Shown one piece after another: positions 25,668 through 33,672 of a stretch of DNA of 33,753 nucleotides. The notes beneath the pieces were generated by a model, which saw only the letters and a list, made by a program, of their open reading frames with translations, was not told where the DNA came from and searched no databases. Origin of the DNA: Haliscomenobacteraceae bacterium (lineage in GTDB: Bacteria; Bacteroidota; Bacteroidia; Chitinophagales; Saprospiraceae); the NCBI GenBank assembly GCA_947501115.1, contig CANMVX010000040.1, positions 1 through 33,753 on the forward strand, read 5' to 3'. Within the stretch, counting starts at the first letter, position 1. Each line of letters starts with the position of its first letter. Both the position numbers and the translations under genes were made by a program.

Positions 25668-25718
25668 GAATATTATGGTTACTTTAGCTCTCAAATTTGA
25701 AACTACTTATTACTTGTG

Positions 25719-26093
25719 ATGAAAAAAGTTACTCCTCGATTCTTTACCATTATTTGTTTATTATCCTTTTTTATTCAAGGTTGTCATAACAAGGAGGCTA
25801 TCTTAAATAATCTCTCCCATAGATGGCTATTAGATAAAGGTTTTAGAAATGAAAAAGAAACAGATTCTCTTGCCGGTTTATACTTTGATTTTAATACCTC
25901 AGGAGAGGTAACAACTAATTTGAATGGTCAGGACGAAAGATTGACCTATAAACTAGACGGGGAAGATATTATAGAAATAGCCGGGACGGAGGGTGTATTT
26001 TTAAACATAATAGAATTGTCAGAGACAAAACTTGTTCTTCAAACTGATATTCAAGGTTATACGTTCAAGTTTGTGTTGCTAAAAAATAAATGA
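25719..26093 (+). CDS. Small lipoprotein, lipocalin-like, function unknown
   Basis: A 124-residue protein from ATG 25719 (a GTG directly before it at 25716 is an alternative). It has a lipoprotein signal with lipobox IQGC (C22). The remainder is strand-rich (HRWLLDKGF, GLYFDFNTSGEVTT, RLTYKLDGEDIIEI, KLVLQTDIQGYTFKFVLL), the pattern of small lipocalin-like domains in Bacteroidota. No ligand can be named. It converges with ypdA, 15 bases apart. Confidence 0.75.
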   Translation: MKKVTPRFFTIICLLSFFIQGCHNKEAILNNLSHRWLLDKGFRNEKETDSLAGLYFDFNTSGEVTTNLNGQDERLTYKLDGEDIIEIAGTEGVFLNIIELSETKLVLQTDIQGYTFKFVLLKNK

Positions 26094-26108
26094 TTTATTT
26101 TTCCAAAG

Positions 26109-27104
26109 CTATGGATTGTTTTTTAACATAATACTTTTGATTATTCTATCTGCGTGATCCCTTGTATTTTCTATGAATAGCTTACTGGTTTCCATACCGC
26201 CGCACACAACCCCTGCAATATAAACTCCTTTCAAATTCGTTTCTAAGGTGTCTTCGTCAAAAGTTGGCTTACAGTTTATTTGGTTTTCAAATGTCAGTCC
26301 CAGATGGGCCAGAAAATCAATGTTAGGTTGGTACCCTGTCAGTGCCAGCACCCAATCGTTGTCGAGGGAAATGGTTTCTTTGTCCGTTTTTATCAGCATT
26401 TTACCCGGTAATATTTCAAGGACTTCACTATTGAAATATGCGGTGATGCTGCCTTCCTTTATCCGGTTTTCTATATTGGGTTTTATCCAGTATTTAACTC
26501 TTGGACTTATTTCATTGCCCCTAATGATCATGGTCACTTCCCCACCTTTTTGCCATATTTCTAACGCGGCGTCACAGGCAGAATTTGCAGCACCAATAAT
26601 AACGACTTTTTGATGGATGTAGCGGTGTGGATCATCATAATAATGCCTTACCTTAGGTAGTTCCTCTCCGGGTATGTTTAGAAGGACAGGTTTATCATAA
26701 AATCCAGTGGCAATCACTATGTTTTTACAATCATATTCGTCTTTAGTAGTTTTGACTTTATATCCAAAGTTAAGAACTGGATTATTAACTGGAAAAATAT
26801 CCTGTACAGCCTCATAAGTATGATAATTCAATTGAAAATGTTGAATCAACCTTCGGTAATATTCTAAAGATTCTTGTCTTGTCGGTTTATCATTATGGGA
26901 AACAAAGGGTATTTGACCTATTTCCAGTAACCTGGAGGTGGAGAAAAAAGTCATGTTAACAGGAAAATGAAATAATGAATTGGTAATGACGCCTTTTTCT
27001 AAAATAAGAGCTGATAAATTTGCTTTTCCAGCTTCTATCGCGCAATTAATTCCTGTAGGACCTCCCCCAATAATTATTATATCCCAAATCTTTTTCAACG
27101 CCAT
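26109..27104 (-). CDS. ypdA: YpdA-type bacillithiol disulfide reductase
   Basis: A 331-residue FAD/NADPH protein of the thioredoxin-reductase-like fold without the CxxC pair. The FAD motif is IIIIGGGPTG (9-18), the NADPH motif VVIIGAANSA (167-176), and a C-terminal FAD contact is GVYIAGVVCGG. YpdA reduces bacillithiol disulfide, and Bacteroidota make bacillithiol. The position of the reactive cysteine reported for S. aureus YpdA (GGGPCG) is Thr17 here. It is divergent from the polyprenyl synthase gene. Confidence 0.88.
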   Translation of the reverse strand: MALKKIWDIIIIGGGPTGINCAIEAGKANLSALILEKGVITNSLFHFPVNMTFFSTSRLLEIGQIPFVSHNDKPTRQESLEYYRRLIQHFQLNYHTYEAVQDIFPVNNPVLNFGYKVKTTKDEYDCKNIVIATGFYDKPVLLNIPGEELPKVRHYYDDPHRYIHQKVVIIGAANSACDAALEIWQKGGEVTMIIRGNEISPRVKYWIKPNIENRIKEGSITAYFNSEVLEILPGKMLIKTDKETISLDNDWVLALTGYQPNIDFLAHLGLTFENQINCKPTFDEDTLETNLKGVYIAGVVCGGMETSKLFIENTRDHADRIIKSIMLKNNP

Positions 27105-27115
27105 TAAATTTTTGT

Positions 27116-27149
27116 CAAATATAAAGATTTAGAAAAGAGAAAACGTCAA
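27116..27149 (-). promoter_or_regulatory. Promoter of ypdA
   Basis: On the minus strand TTG (complement of 27147-27149) is followed after 23 bases by TATATTTG (complement of 27116-27123), an exact Bacteroidota -7 box. The spacing is at the upper end of the reported 17-23 range. The box ends 11 bases before the ATG at 27104. Confidence 0.5.
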
Positions 27150-27181
27150 TTTAAATATCTTTACACTCAAATAGTTTTCTA

Positions 27182-28162
27182 ATGCACACCCTCGATGAAC
27201 TTCAGTCACTTTACGCGACCTATTTGAATGAAAACAGCTACAAAAAAGAACCCATTTCGCTGTATGAACCTGTAAATTATATTTTAAGCCTCGGTGGAAA
27301 ACGGCTTAGACCTTTATTTTCACTTATGGCTTTTGAGTTATATGATAATAAAATTGACAAAGCCCTTTGTATCGCTCATGCGGTAGAGGTTTTTCATAAT
27401 TTTACTTTGGTTCATGATGATATTATGGATCAGGCTGAAATGAGAAGGGGAAAACTAACGGTTCATTCTAAATATGGAGTGAATACAGGTATTCTTTCGG
27501 GAGATGTGATGTTGATTCTGGCTTACGAATCATTGCTCCGTTTTAAAGTTCCCTCCAGTATTCCCAGTTTGGTTAACATTTTCAACCAATTTGCCAGGGA
27601 GGTTTGTGAAGGTCAGGAAATGGATATGTTATTTGAATCATCGTCGGAAGTAACGCTTGCAGCGTATGAAAAAATGATTTCATTGAAAACGGCTGTTCTA
27701 ATTGCCGGTGCATTAAAAATGGGGGCCATTGCCGCAGGTGCCACAGAAAGTGATGCCTTAAAATTATACGACTTTGGTCTTAATATTGGCGTAGCATTCC
27801 AAATTCAGGATGATTATTTGGATACTTTTGGTTCACAAGCTCAAGTTGGTAAGCAAATAGGCGGTGATATTATTCAGAATAAAAAAACCTTCCTTATTCT
27901 GAAAGCCTTAGAATTAGGAAACCAACATCAGAGACAAGATTTATTGGATCTGTTTAATACGGAAAATAACCTCTTACCTCAGGAAAAAGTTAAAAAGGTC
28001 ACTGCTATATTAACGGAATTGAATATTCCCGACGAAGCTAAACGTAGAAAACAATATTACTTTGAAAAAGGGATGAAGTCTTTAGAGGAAGTTCAGGTTA
28101 TGGCAGAAAAAAAGGAATTATTAAGAAAAGTAGCTTTCCAGTTATTAGAACGAGAAAATTAA
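27182..28162 (+). CDS. Polyprenyl (farnesyl/geranylgeranyl) diphosphate synthase
   Basis: A 326-residue all-helical prenyl transferase. First aspartate-rich motif DDIMD (79-83) followed by MRRGK; second DDYLD (210-214) in FQIQDDYLD. GGKRLRP (38-44) binds diphosphate. The first motif lacks the two-residue insertion of bacterial FPP synthases, and the residue five before it is F74, an arrangement seen in archaeal-type GGPP synthases. I therefore favour C20 product, with low certainty. The gene is monocistronic, with the GH5 gene convergent 13 bases away. Confidence 0.92.
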   Translation: MHTLDELQSLYATYLNENSYKKEPISLYEPVNYILSLGGKRLRPLFSLMAFELYDNKIDKALCIAHAVEVFHNFTLVHDDIMDQAEMRRGKLTVHSKYGVNTGILSGDVMLILAYESLLRFKVPSSIPSLVNIFNQFAREVCEGQEMDMLFESSSEVTLAAYEKMISLKTAVLIAGALKMGAIAAGATESDALKLYDFGLNIGVAFQIQDDYLDTFGSQAQVGKQIGGDIIQNKKTFLILKALELGNQHQRQDLLDLFNTENNLLPQEKVKKVTAILTELNIPDEAKRRKQYYFEKGMKSLEEVQVMAEKKELLRKVAFQLLEREN

Positions 28163-28175
28163 GGGGCAAAAAGGC

Positions 28176-29429
28176 TTATTTCTGCACTTTTTTTAGCCAT
28201 TCAAACGTCGTTGAATCTGTAAAATAAACAGAATACCACCCTTGTTTTTCGTGTGGAGGATCGCCAATGTAATCATCTCCCGCTTGCCAAAAAGTTTCTG
28301 GCTGTCGAGGCCTCCCTTCTCCGCCAATAGCCCAGAAATTCATTCCGCGATAAGGTGAATCTGGGTTTCCTAAGGTTGTTTCGTACAAGAATTGATAGAA
28401 TTTATTCCTCATATTCACCGCTGCGCTGGCCTCATAACTTCCACCATCTCTTGCCAATCCAAATTCCTCAAGTACGATAGGTTTAAGCACAGACTTTGAT
28501 ACCTCGGCATTTTTTTCCAAATAGGCTATTGATTTTCGTCTGGTAGTCTCAAAGGATTCATCAGGATTTTTAGGTGCATACCAACCCCAATTTTCTGGCC
28601 ACAAATGCACAGTTAGGTAATTTATATTTTTTAAAGCGGCTGTTTTCTTATAGGTTGAACCTACTAAATTATCCAAAATACCTTCATTTCCTATACAGAT
28701 AAGATGATTTTCATCTAATTGTCGAATGAGATTACTGGATTTTTTTACCCATTTAAAATACTTTTTATCGTGACCAAATTCTCTCGGCTCATTGGCTAAT
28801 TGCCAGGACATGATGGTTGGATCATTTACATACGATACATTTGTGATGGTATTTTTTCTGGAAACTAATTTTTCAATCAGATCATTATATAATTTTGTCG
28901 CTTTGGGGAGGGCATAAAATCTTGCTGAAAACCGCATATACTCATCCCAACTGTGCTCTTCCGGATAAGGAATTTTTTCACCGGTAAACCATGAAACATA
29001 TTGAGCCATTCCGCCGGACCAGTAAAAGAAATTATTAAGGCACAAAACGCCTTTCATGTTTCTTTTACCCATTTCAGCCAAGACAAAGTCAAGTCCTACT
29101 AAAACATTTTCGTTCCAATCACCGACAGATTCCTGTAGGGTTGGGGTTATACGAAAAGGCTCCGTTTTTGGACCTTCACCTGAAGCCATAAGTCTTAAAT
29201 TTAAAACGCCGGCTTCTTTTAAAAAATCCAGTTCCCTTACAATTCGTTCTTTTCCTTTTTGATCCATAGCTACGAAAGCAGCATACCAATAGTTAGCTCC
29301 TATATAGGTATAAGCCTTGTCATTAAGAATGAAATCACCTTTTTCTGTTTGAACAAAAGAAGATTTATCAATAGACTGAGCCGTCAGATCAGTTAGGAAA
29401 AGAACGAAAAGAATAGGGAATAAACGCAT
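28176..29429 (-). CDS. Secreted GH5-family glycoside hydrolase, probable endo-beta-1,4-mannanase
   Basis: A 417-residue protein with a signal peptide (about 1-18, TDLTAQS). A TIM-barrel glycosidase with the acid/base E214 in WQLANEP (209-215) and nucleophile E322 in VLEEFG (319-324). The opening segment YIGANYWYAAF and HLWPENWGWY are typical of the mannanase subfamily GH5_7. It would cleave mannan or glucomannan outside the cytoplasm. It is the third gene of a minus-strand group after the b561-like and YceI genes (three bases from YceI), an unusual place for a mannanase. No SusC/SusD pair is in the window. Confidence 0.87.
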   Translation of the reverse strand: MRLFPILFVLFLTDLTAQSIDKSSFVQTEKGDFILNDKAYTYIGANYWYAAFVAMDQKGKERIVRELDFLKEAGVLNLRLMASGEGPKTEPFRITPTLQESVGDWNENVLVGLDFVLAEMGKRNMKGVLCLNNFFYWSGGMAQYVSWFTGEKIPYPEEHSWDEYMRFSARFYALPKATKLYNDLIEKLVSRKNTITNVSYVNDPTIMSWQLANEPREFGHDKKYFKWVKKSSNLIRQLDENHLICIGNEGILDNLVGSTYKKTAALKNINYLTVHLWPENWGWYAPKNPDESFETTRRKSIAYLEKNAEVSKSVLKPIVLEEFGLARDGGSYEASAAVNMRNKFYQFLYETTLGNPDSPYRGMNFWAIGGEGRPRQPETFWQAGDDYIGDPPHEKQGWYSVYFTDSTTFEWLKKVQK

Positions 29430-29432
29430 AAA

Positions 29433-29990
29433 CTAGTTTTTAAGGAATACGACATTGAACTTAATCTCCAGAATATCGTCTGTTTTTACCAACATAAAGG
29501 ATGGTCTCTCCACTTCAAACTCGGTCATAGAAACGGGGAAACCTCCGCTCACATTAATTTCCTTATCTGTCAATTTATAGTCCGCTTCAAAAGTAATATC
29601 TTTTGCTTTTCCATGGAAATTTAGTTTTCCACTTATTTTTAATTTTCCATCTTTTAACGGTTCGATAGCGGTGCTGCCAAAAGTTACTTTTGGATATTTT
29701 ATGGCGTCCAGCACTTCCAATGCATGACCGTCTCTACTTGAATTAGCACTGTCGAAGTCAGCAACATTGGTGCTTACGGCCACTTTTCTAAATGTTTTTG
29801 TATCTGCATCAAAAATGAGCAGACAATCTACCTTTTTGCTTGTTCCCGTCCAGGCATGTAAGGCATGATTGGCACTGTAGGAAAGGAAAGATTTTGTCTT
29901 ATCAGCTCTTAAAGTCTGATCTGCCACTGTGGTAAAGGAGGAACTAATCATGAATCCTATGGCAAGGATTAAAAGCGAAGATATTTTCAT
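29433..29990 (-). CDS. YceI family periplasmic protein
   Basis: A 185-residue protein with a signal peptide (about 1-23). The YceI fold is recognisable from KTKSFLSYSANHALHAWTG, VSTNVADFDSANSSRDGHALEVLDAIKYPKVTF and LNFHGKAKDITFEA. YceI proteins are lipocalin-like barrels that bind polyisoprenoid lipids such as quinones. The gene lies ten bases after the b561-like gene, as in the E. coli yceJ-yceI pair, which supports a shared redox or quinone role. Confidence 0.92.
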   Translation of the reverse strand: MKISSLLILAIGFMISSSFTTVADQTLRADKTKSFLSYSANHALHAWTGTSKKVDCLLIFDADTKTFRKVAVSTNVADFDSANSSRDGHALEVLDAIKYPKVTFGSTAIEPLKDGKLKISGKLNFHGKAKDITFEADYKLTDKEINVSGGFPVSMTEFEVERPSFMLVKTDDILEIKFNVVFLKN

Positions 29991-30000
29991 GGTCTTATTT

Positions 30001-30621
30001 TTAAAATTTCATAACTAACATGGCACCAAAAAAACTACCAAAAGCAGTAAACGCAGTAGCCCGGTGAAGTGGCTTTATTTTGGGGTCTTCAGCACTATCA
30101 GCTAATAAATTAGTGGCAATCATAGCGGATAAGTGAATCACCGCCAATGTTTTATGCATTTTAATACCATTTAAACCTTTTACCTGCCGATGTATAAGTG
30201 GGGGAGGAGTGAATAAACTGAGTCCGGCGGTGGTGAAATAGGTTATATTGACAGCTGCACCCAAGCCTTCATGAAGCTCCTTTATTTTATAATCTCCGCT
30301 ATATAATTTGGCACCTACAATGCCTTGAGCAACCATTCCGGCCAAGGTAGCAAAACCTAATACTTGATGGGTGACCAACATGCCGCGTCTTATTTTTAAC
30401 TCCGTTTCACGTCCATGATCCGTTAATGGAGCTACCTTCAGCGTTCGCATTAACCCTTTTTCTCCCCATAACATACGTTGGGTGAAAATCATACGTTTTG
30501 GAATCAATTCAACGGGTTCCTCACTTCCTAATTGAAGTAATAAGTCCAGGGAATCGGTTTGTGCACCTACATTTAGCGAAATGCTACAGGTTATTCCCAG
30601 ATAAATTAAATATTTTTTCAT
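30001..30621 (-). CDS. Four-helix membrane protein, probable cytochrome b561-like heme protein
   Basis: A 206-residue protein with an N-terminal signal (1-20) and four hydrophobic helices (about 80-103, 118-138, 154-174, 186-205). Histidines sit in or at the start of each helix: H85, H117, H156/H163 and H186. That is the arrangement expected for two b-type hemes. I do not recognise a named family with certainty. The next gene encodes YceI, and E. coli yceI is paired with the b561 homologue yceJ, so a quinol-linked electron carrier is a fair inference. Confidence 0.7.
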   Translation of the reverse strand: MKKYLIYLGITCSISLNVGAQTDSLDLLLQLGSEEPVELIPKRMIFTQRMLWGEKGLMRTLKVAPLTDHGRETELKIRRGMLVTHQVLGFATLAGMVAQGIVGAKLYSGDYKIKELHEGLGAAVNITYFTTAGLSLFTPPPLIHRQVKGLNGIKMHKTLAVIHLSAMIATNLLADSAEDPKIKPLHRATAFTAFGSFFGAMLVMKF

Positions 30622-30733
30622 CTCTTTATTTTTTAATCACTAACGGGAATCTTTGAAAATTGGTTGCCTTTAGGATCATACAATTTAAAAAAATCAAAAC
30701 TTTATATTAAATTTAGATAAAAGTAACCAAACA

Positions 30734-31282
30734 ATGAAAAGAAGAGAAGCTATACAATACGTAAGTTCCATATTAGGTCTTGCTATATCAAGCCCGACTT
30801 TATCTGCAATGAACAGATTTTCAGCATTGAGTTTATCTCCTAAATATCAACCTAATCTTTTTTTGACCTCTGAACAATTTCATTTGTTGGATGAGTTAAC
30901 TGAATTAATCATTCCCGAAACGAAAACACCTGGTGCAAAAGAGGCTAAAGTTGCTGCTTTCATTGATTTGGTTTTAGCTGATTGTTATGTTGAAAAGGAT
31001 AAGAAAGTTTTCACAGATGGTCTGCAAAGTCTGTTAAACAGAAATTTTTTGTCCCTTTCTACTGTTAATCAAACAGAATTCCTTAAAACGATGGAAAGTG
31101 AATCAATGGCCGCTAGAAGTACATCAAATGATATTGATTTTTGGCGAATGTTAAAGGAATTAACCTTATTGGGTTATTTTGGTTCTGAAGTAGGCATTAA
31201 AGCTTGCTTTGATTATCAACCTGTTCCCGGAAAATTAGAAAATGTAAAATGGGAAAAGGGAATGAAAATGATTGCTTATTAA
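30734..31282 (+). CDS. Gluconate 2-dehydrogenase subunit 3 family protein (Tat signal)
   Basis: A 182-residue protein with a twin-arginine signal (MKRREAIQYVSSILGLAIS). The body (FLTSEQFHLLDELTELIIPETKTPGAKEAKVAAFIDLVL) is the small-subunit pattern of membrane FAD-dependent sugar dehydrogenases. These subunits carry the Tat signal for export of the folded GMC flavoprotein, which has none; here the GMC gene follows after 15 bases. It would act as export chaperone and stable subunit in the periplasm. Confidence 0.93.
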   Translation: MKRREAIQYVSSILGLAISSPTLSAMNRFSALSLSPKYQPNLFLTSEQFHLLDELTELIIPETKTPGAKEAKVAAFIDLVLADCYVEKDKKVFTDGLQSLLNRNFLSLSTVNQTEFLKTMESESMAARSTSNDIDFWRMLKELTLLGYFGSEVGIKACFDYQPVPGKLENVKWEKGMKMIAY

Positions 31283-31297
31283 TAAATTTTAATTGGT

Positions 31298-33010
31298 ATG
31301 GAAATTTTAAAAAATAAATCTAATAAGTTCGACGCCATTGTTATCGGTTCAGGCATGACTGGAGGTATTGCAGCTAAAGAGTTGACAGAGAAGGGACTTA
31401 AAGTATTGGTAGTGGAAAGGGGAAGGGAAGTAAAACATGTGGAGGACTATGATACCGCAATGAAGGCTCCCTGGGAATTGCCACATAGAGATAAGTTAAC
31501 TTTGAGGTCTGCAGAGGAACAATGGGCAAACAACAGGTTTAATAATATGGCCAAAGATGATCTGGAGCCTTTCATGACCAATGATAAGGAAAATCCATAT
31601 CTTGAAAAAAGGCCCTTCGATTGGATTCGTGCCTATCATACAGGTGGAAAATCGATGCACTGGGGCAGACAATCTTACCGCTGGAATGAAAATGATTTTG
31701 AAGCAAATGCAAAGGAAGGTGTCGGCATTGATTGGCCTATAAGATATGCTGATCTGGCACCATGGTACACTTATGTTGAAAAATTTGTCGGTATCAGTGG
31801 GCAAAAGGAAAATTGGGACGTACTTCCCGATAGTCATTTTTTGCCACCTATGCCTATGAATGCACCTGAAAGATTTTTTAAGGAAAAGATGATGGAGAAA
31901 ATGGGTCGTAAAGTTACTATCGGCCGTATTGCTAATTTAACCAAATCTGAACCTCAGCACTTGTCATTGGGAAGATCATCCTGTCAATATAGGAATAAAT
32001 GTGCCCGTGGTTGTCCTTTTGGCGGCTATTACAGCTCCCTGGCAGGAGCTCTTCCAGCCGCCGCTAAAACGGGAAATATGACAATCATTCATGATAGTAT
32101 TGTCAAAGAAGTTATTTTTGATGACCGTAGCCAAAAGGCCACCGGGGTTCGTATCATAAACGCGGTCACCTCGGAAGTAATAGAATATTTTGCCAAAATT
32201 ATTTTTCTCAATGCCGGGTCAATGAATACCGCAGCTATTTTGTTGAATTCGACATCTAATAGATTTCCAACTGGATTAGGAAATGATAGCGATCAGGTGG
32301 GAAGAAATATTATGGATCACCAATTAGGTGTGGGTGCAAATGCAACTATTGATGGATTTTTAGACGATTATGTAGTTGGTTCAAGACCTAATGCCTTGTA
32401 TATTCCCCGCTTTAGGAATTTAGGGTCTGATAAGGCAAAAAATTTCATGAGGGGATATGGTTATCAAGGTGGTGCCAGTAGAAAAGGATGGAATAGAGGG
32501 AATGGTATGCAAGGATTCGGTGCCGATTTCAAGGATGAACTTACCCAGCCAGGTGAATGGTCCTTTGGTTTTGGTGGCTTTGGGGAAATTTTACCTGACC
32601 CTAACAATAGGATGTTTTTGGATCTGGTTAAAAAAGATAAATGGGGTATTCCTTTGATTGTTTTTGATGCCTCCTTTAATGATAATGACCTTGCTATGAG
32701 AAAAGATATCATGGAAAATGCCATGGAAATGCTTGATGCAGCAGGTTTTAAACAGGTGACAGGCTATAATAGAAAGGAAGTGCATATTGGTCTGGGTATT
32801 CATGAAATGGGGACAGCAAGAATGGGAAATAATCCTAAAACTTCGGTAATTAATAAATTTAATCAAATTCATGCCTGCAATAATGTTTTTGTCACCGATG
32901 GCGCTGCAATGACTTCTGCTTCCTGTGTAAATCCCTCTCTAACCTATATGGCTTTGACCGCCAGAGCAGCTGATTACGCTTTAAAAAAACTAAAAACAAA
33001 GGAGATATGA
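31298..33010 (+). CDS. GMC oxidoreductase, FAD sugar dehydrogenase catalytic subunit (glucoside 3-dehydrogenase-like)
   Basis: A 570-residue flavoprotein. FAD-binding GSGMTGG (17-23); a cysteine triplet C229-x5-C235-x3-C239 (CQYRNKCARGC) that equals the spacing of the 3Fe-4S ligands in FAD-dependent glucose dehydrogenase of Burkholderia, as I recall it; catalytic H502 (GIHEMGTARMG) and N545 (CVNPSLT). It has no signal of its own and depends on the Tat-bearing subunit encoded upstream. It should oxidise a sugar or glycoside in the periplasm; relatives in Bacteroidota and Caulobacter make 3-ketoglycosides. The usual cytochrome c subunit gene does not follow. The substrate is not readable from the sequence. 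Confidence 0.92.
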   Translation: MEILKNKSNKFDAIVIGSGMTGGIAAKELTEKGLKVLVVERGREVKHVEDYDTAMKAPWELPHRDKLTLRSAEEQWANNRFNNMAKDDLEPFMTNDKENPYLEKRPFDWIRAYHTGGKSMHWGRQSYRWNENDFEANAKEGVGIDWPIRYADLAPWYTYVEKFVGISGQKENWDVLPDSHFLPPMPMNAPERFFKEKMMEKMGRKVTIGRIANLTKSEPQHLSLGRSSCQYRNKCARGCPFGGYYSSLAGALPAAAKTGNMTIIHDSIVKEVIFDDRSQKATGVRIINAVTSEVIEYFAKIIFLNAGSMNTAAILLNSTSNRFPTGLGNDSDQVGRNIMDHQLGVGANATIDGFLDDYVVGSRPNALYIPRFRNLGSDKAKNFMRGYGYQGGASRKGWNRGNGMQGFGADFKDELTQPGEWSFGFGGFGEILPDPNNRMFLDLVKKDKWGIPLIVFDASFNDNDLAMRKDIMENAMEMLDAAGFKQVTGYNRKEVHIGLGIHEMGTARMGNNPKTSVINKFNQIHACNNVFVTDGAAMTSASCVNPSLTYMALTARAADYALKKLKTKEI

Positions 33011-33060
33011 AAATAAATTACTTACATTTATTATTGTAATGTATATTTTTACTACTTATT

Positions 33061-33104
33061 TTATACTGTTTTTATACATTTTTCATACTGTTTTTATACG
33101 TTTT
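33061..33104. repeat. Four 11-bp tandem repeats of TTATACnnTTT type
   Basis: The units are TTATACTGTTT, TTATACATTTT, TCATACTGTTT and TTATACGTTTT, with exact 11-base phase. A period near one helical turn puts TTATAC on one face of DNA, as in clustered regulator sites. They begin 50 bases after the GMC stop and precede the first ATGTAG box by 32 bases. Confidence 0.7.
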
Positions 33105-33136
33105 TTAGTGGATTTACAATGTATTTAGGGTACCTA

Positions 33137-33264
33137 CATTTTCATGTAGATTAATTATCAGACATTTAGATTTATATTTGTTTATTCAATAGTGAATTTT
33201 ACTTCATCATTGATGAATAATTACTCCAAGTTAGAAAGGTTGCAATTTTTTGTAGCCTTTTTTT
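33137..33264 (+). ncRNA. Candidate small RNA unit 1 (ATGTAG box, TATATTTG, hairpin terminator)
   Basis: CATTTTCATGTAG (33137-33149), then TATATTTG (33173-33180) after 23 bases, then ATTACTCC (33220-33227) and the hairpin AAAGGTTGCA/TGTAGCCTTT (33235-33260) with two G-T pairs, followed by T residues. A transcript of about 75-80 bases would result, with no ORF of note. Prediction only. Confidence 0.35.
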
Positions 33265-33321
33265 ATGTTCAAAATTATTGTTCTTTTTAATTTTTACAAG
33301 TAGAATATGATTTATTTACCA

Positions 33322-33425
33322 CATTTTTATGTAGTAAATATATACCTACTATTGTTTAATATTACATTTTAAATCGAGAGTAATAGGCAACCTGCATCTT
33401 TCTTTTAAGGTGCAGGGCTTTATTT
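33322..33425 (+). ncRNA. Candidate small RNA unit 2 (ATGTAG box, weak -7, hairpin)
   Basis: CATTTTTATGTAG (33322-33334) is followed by TAATATTA (33357-33364) where units 1 and 3 have TAnnTTTG, then the hairpin CCTGCATCTT/AAGGTGCAGG (33391-33416, one T-G pair, loop TCTTTT; the final GG of the right arm closes on the first CC) and GCTTTATTTT. This is the weakest unit: its -7 is poor and it has GAGTAAT (33378-33384), the reverse complement of the ATTACTC motif. Confidence 0.25.
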
Positions 33426-33477
33426 TCTCCTTGTGTTAATGAAAATTAAATTAAAATATATGACTTTTATCAGACTG

Positions 33478-33600
33478 CATCATCATGTAGTTTTAGAATT
33501 GTTTGTAATAAATTAGATTTGTATTATAAATTACTCCCAGACACTTTTTAAATTACTCCTATTTGTAATGGGATGCGATTTTTTCGCATCCCATTTTTTA
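33478..33600 (+). ncRNA. Candidate small RNA unit 3 (ATGTAG box, TAGATTTG, strong terminator)
   Basis: CATCATCATGTAG (33478-33490), then TAGATTTG (33514-33521) after 23 bases, as in unit 1. ATTACTCC occurs twice (33530-33537 and 33552-33559). The hairpin TGGGATGCGA/TCGCATCCCA (33569-33593, loop of five T) is followed by TTTTTT. The predicted RNA is about 70-75 bases. Confidence 0.35.
33569..33600 (+). terminator. Strong Rho-independent terminator
   Basis: A perfect 10-bp stem TGGGATGCGA/TCGCATCCCA with a five-T loop and TTTTTTA tail. It is the best hairpin of the region, 73 bases before the DUF2461 gene. Confidence 0.85.
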
Positions 33601-33672
33601 ATTAGCATCTTTTGTTTTAATCTGTTAATTTTGATTGCTATTGGCACTTTAAATTATTTAAAAATACAAAGG

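Larger units (their letters stand above)
33011..33672. other. Non-coding region, 662 bases, with 11-bp repeats and three tandem box-plus-hairpin units
   Basis: No credible ORF on either strand. From left to right it holds four 11-bp repeats (33061-33104), then three units of about 130-180 bases. Each unit has a CATnnTnATGTAG box (33137-33149, 33322-33334, 33478-33490) and a downstream hairpin followed by T residues. Units 1 and 3 have an exact TAnnTTTG box 23 bases after the ATGTAG box. The octamer ATTACTCC occurs at 33220, 33530 and 33552. The details are in the separate entries. Confidence 0.7.

Noticed and set aside
33011-33672. Short ORFs in the region before the DUF2461 gene
   Set aside because: All are very short, AT-rich and without start context; the repeat and hairpin structure explains the region better.
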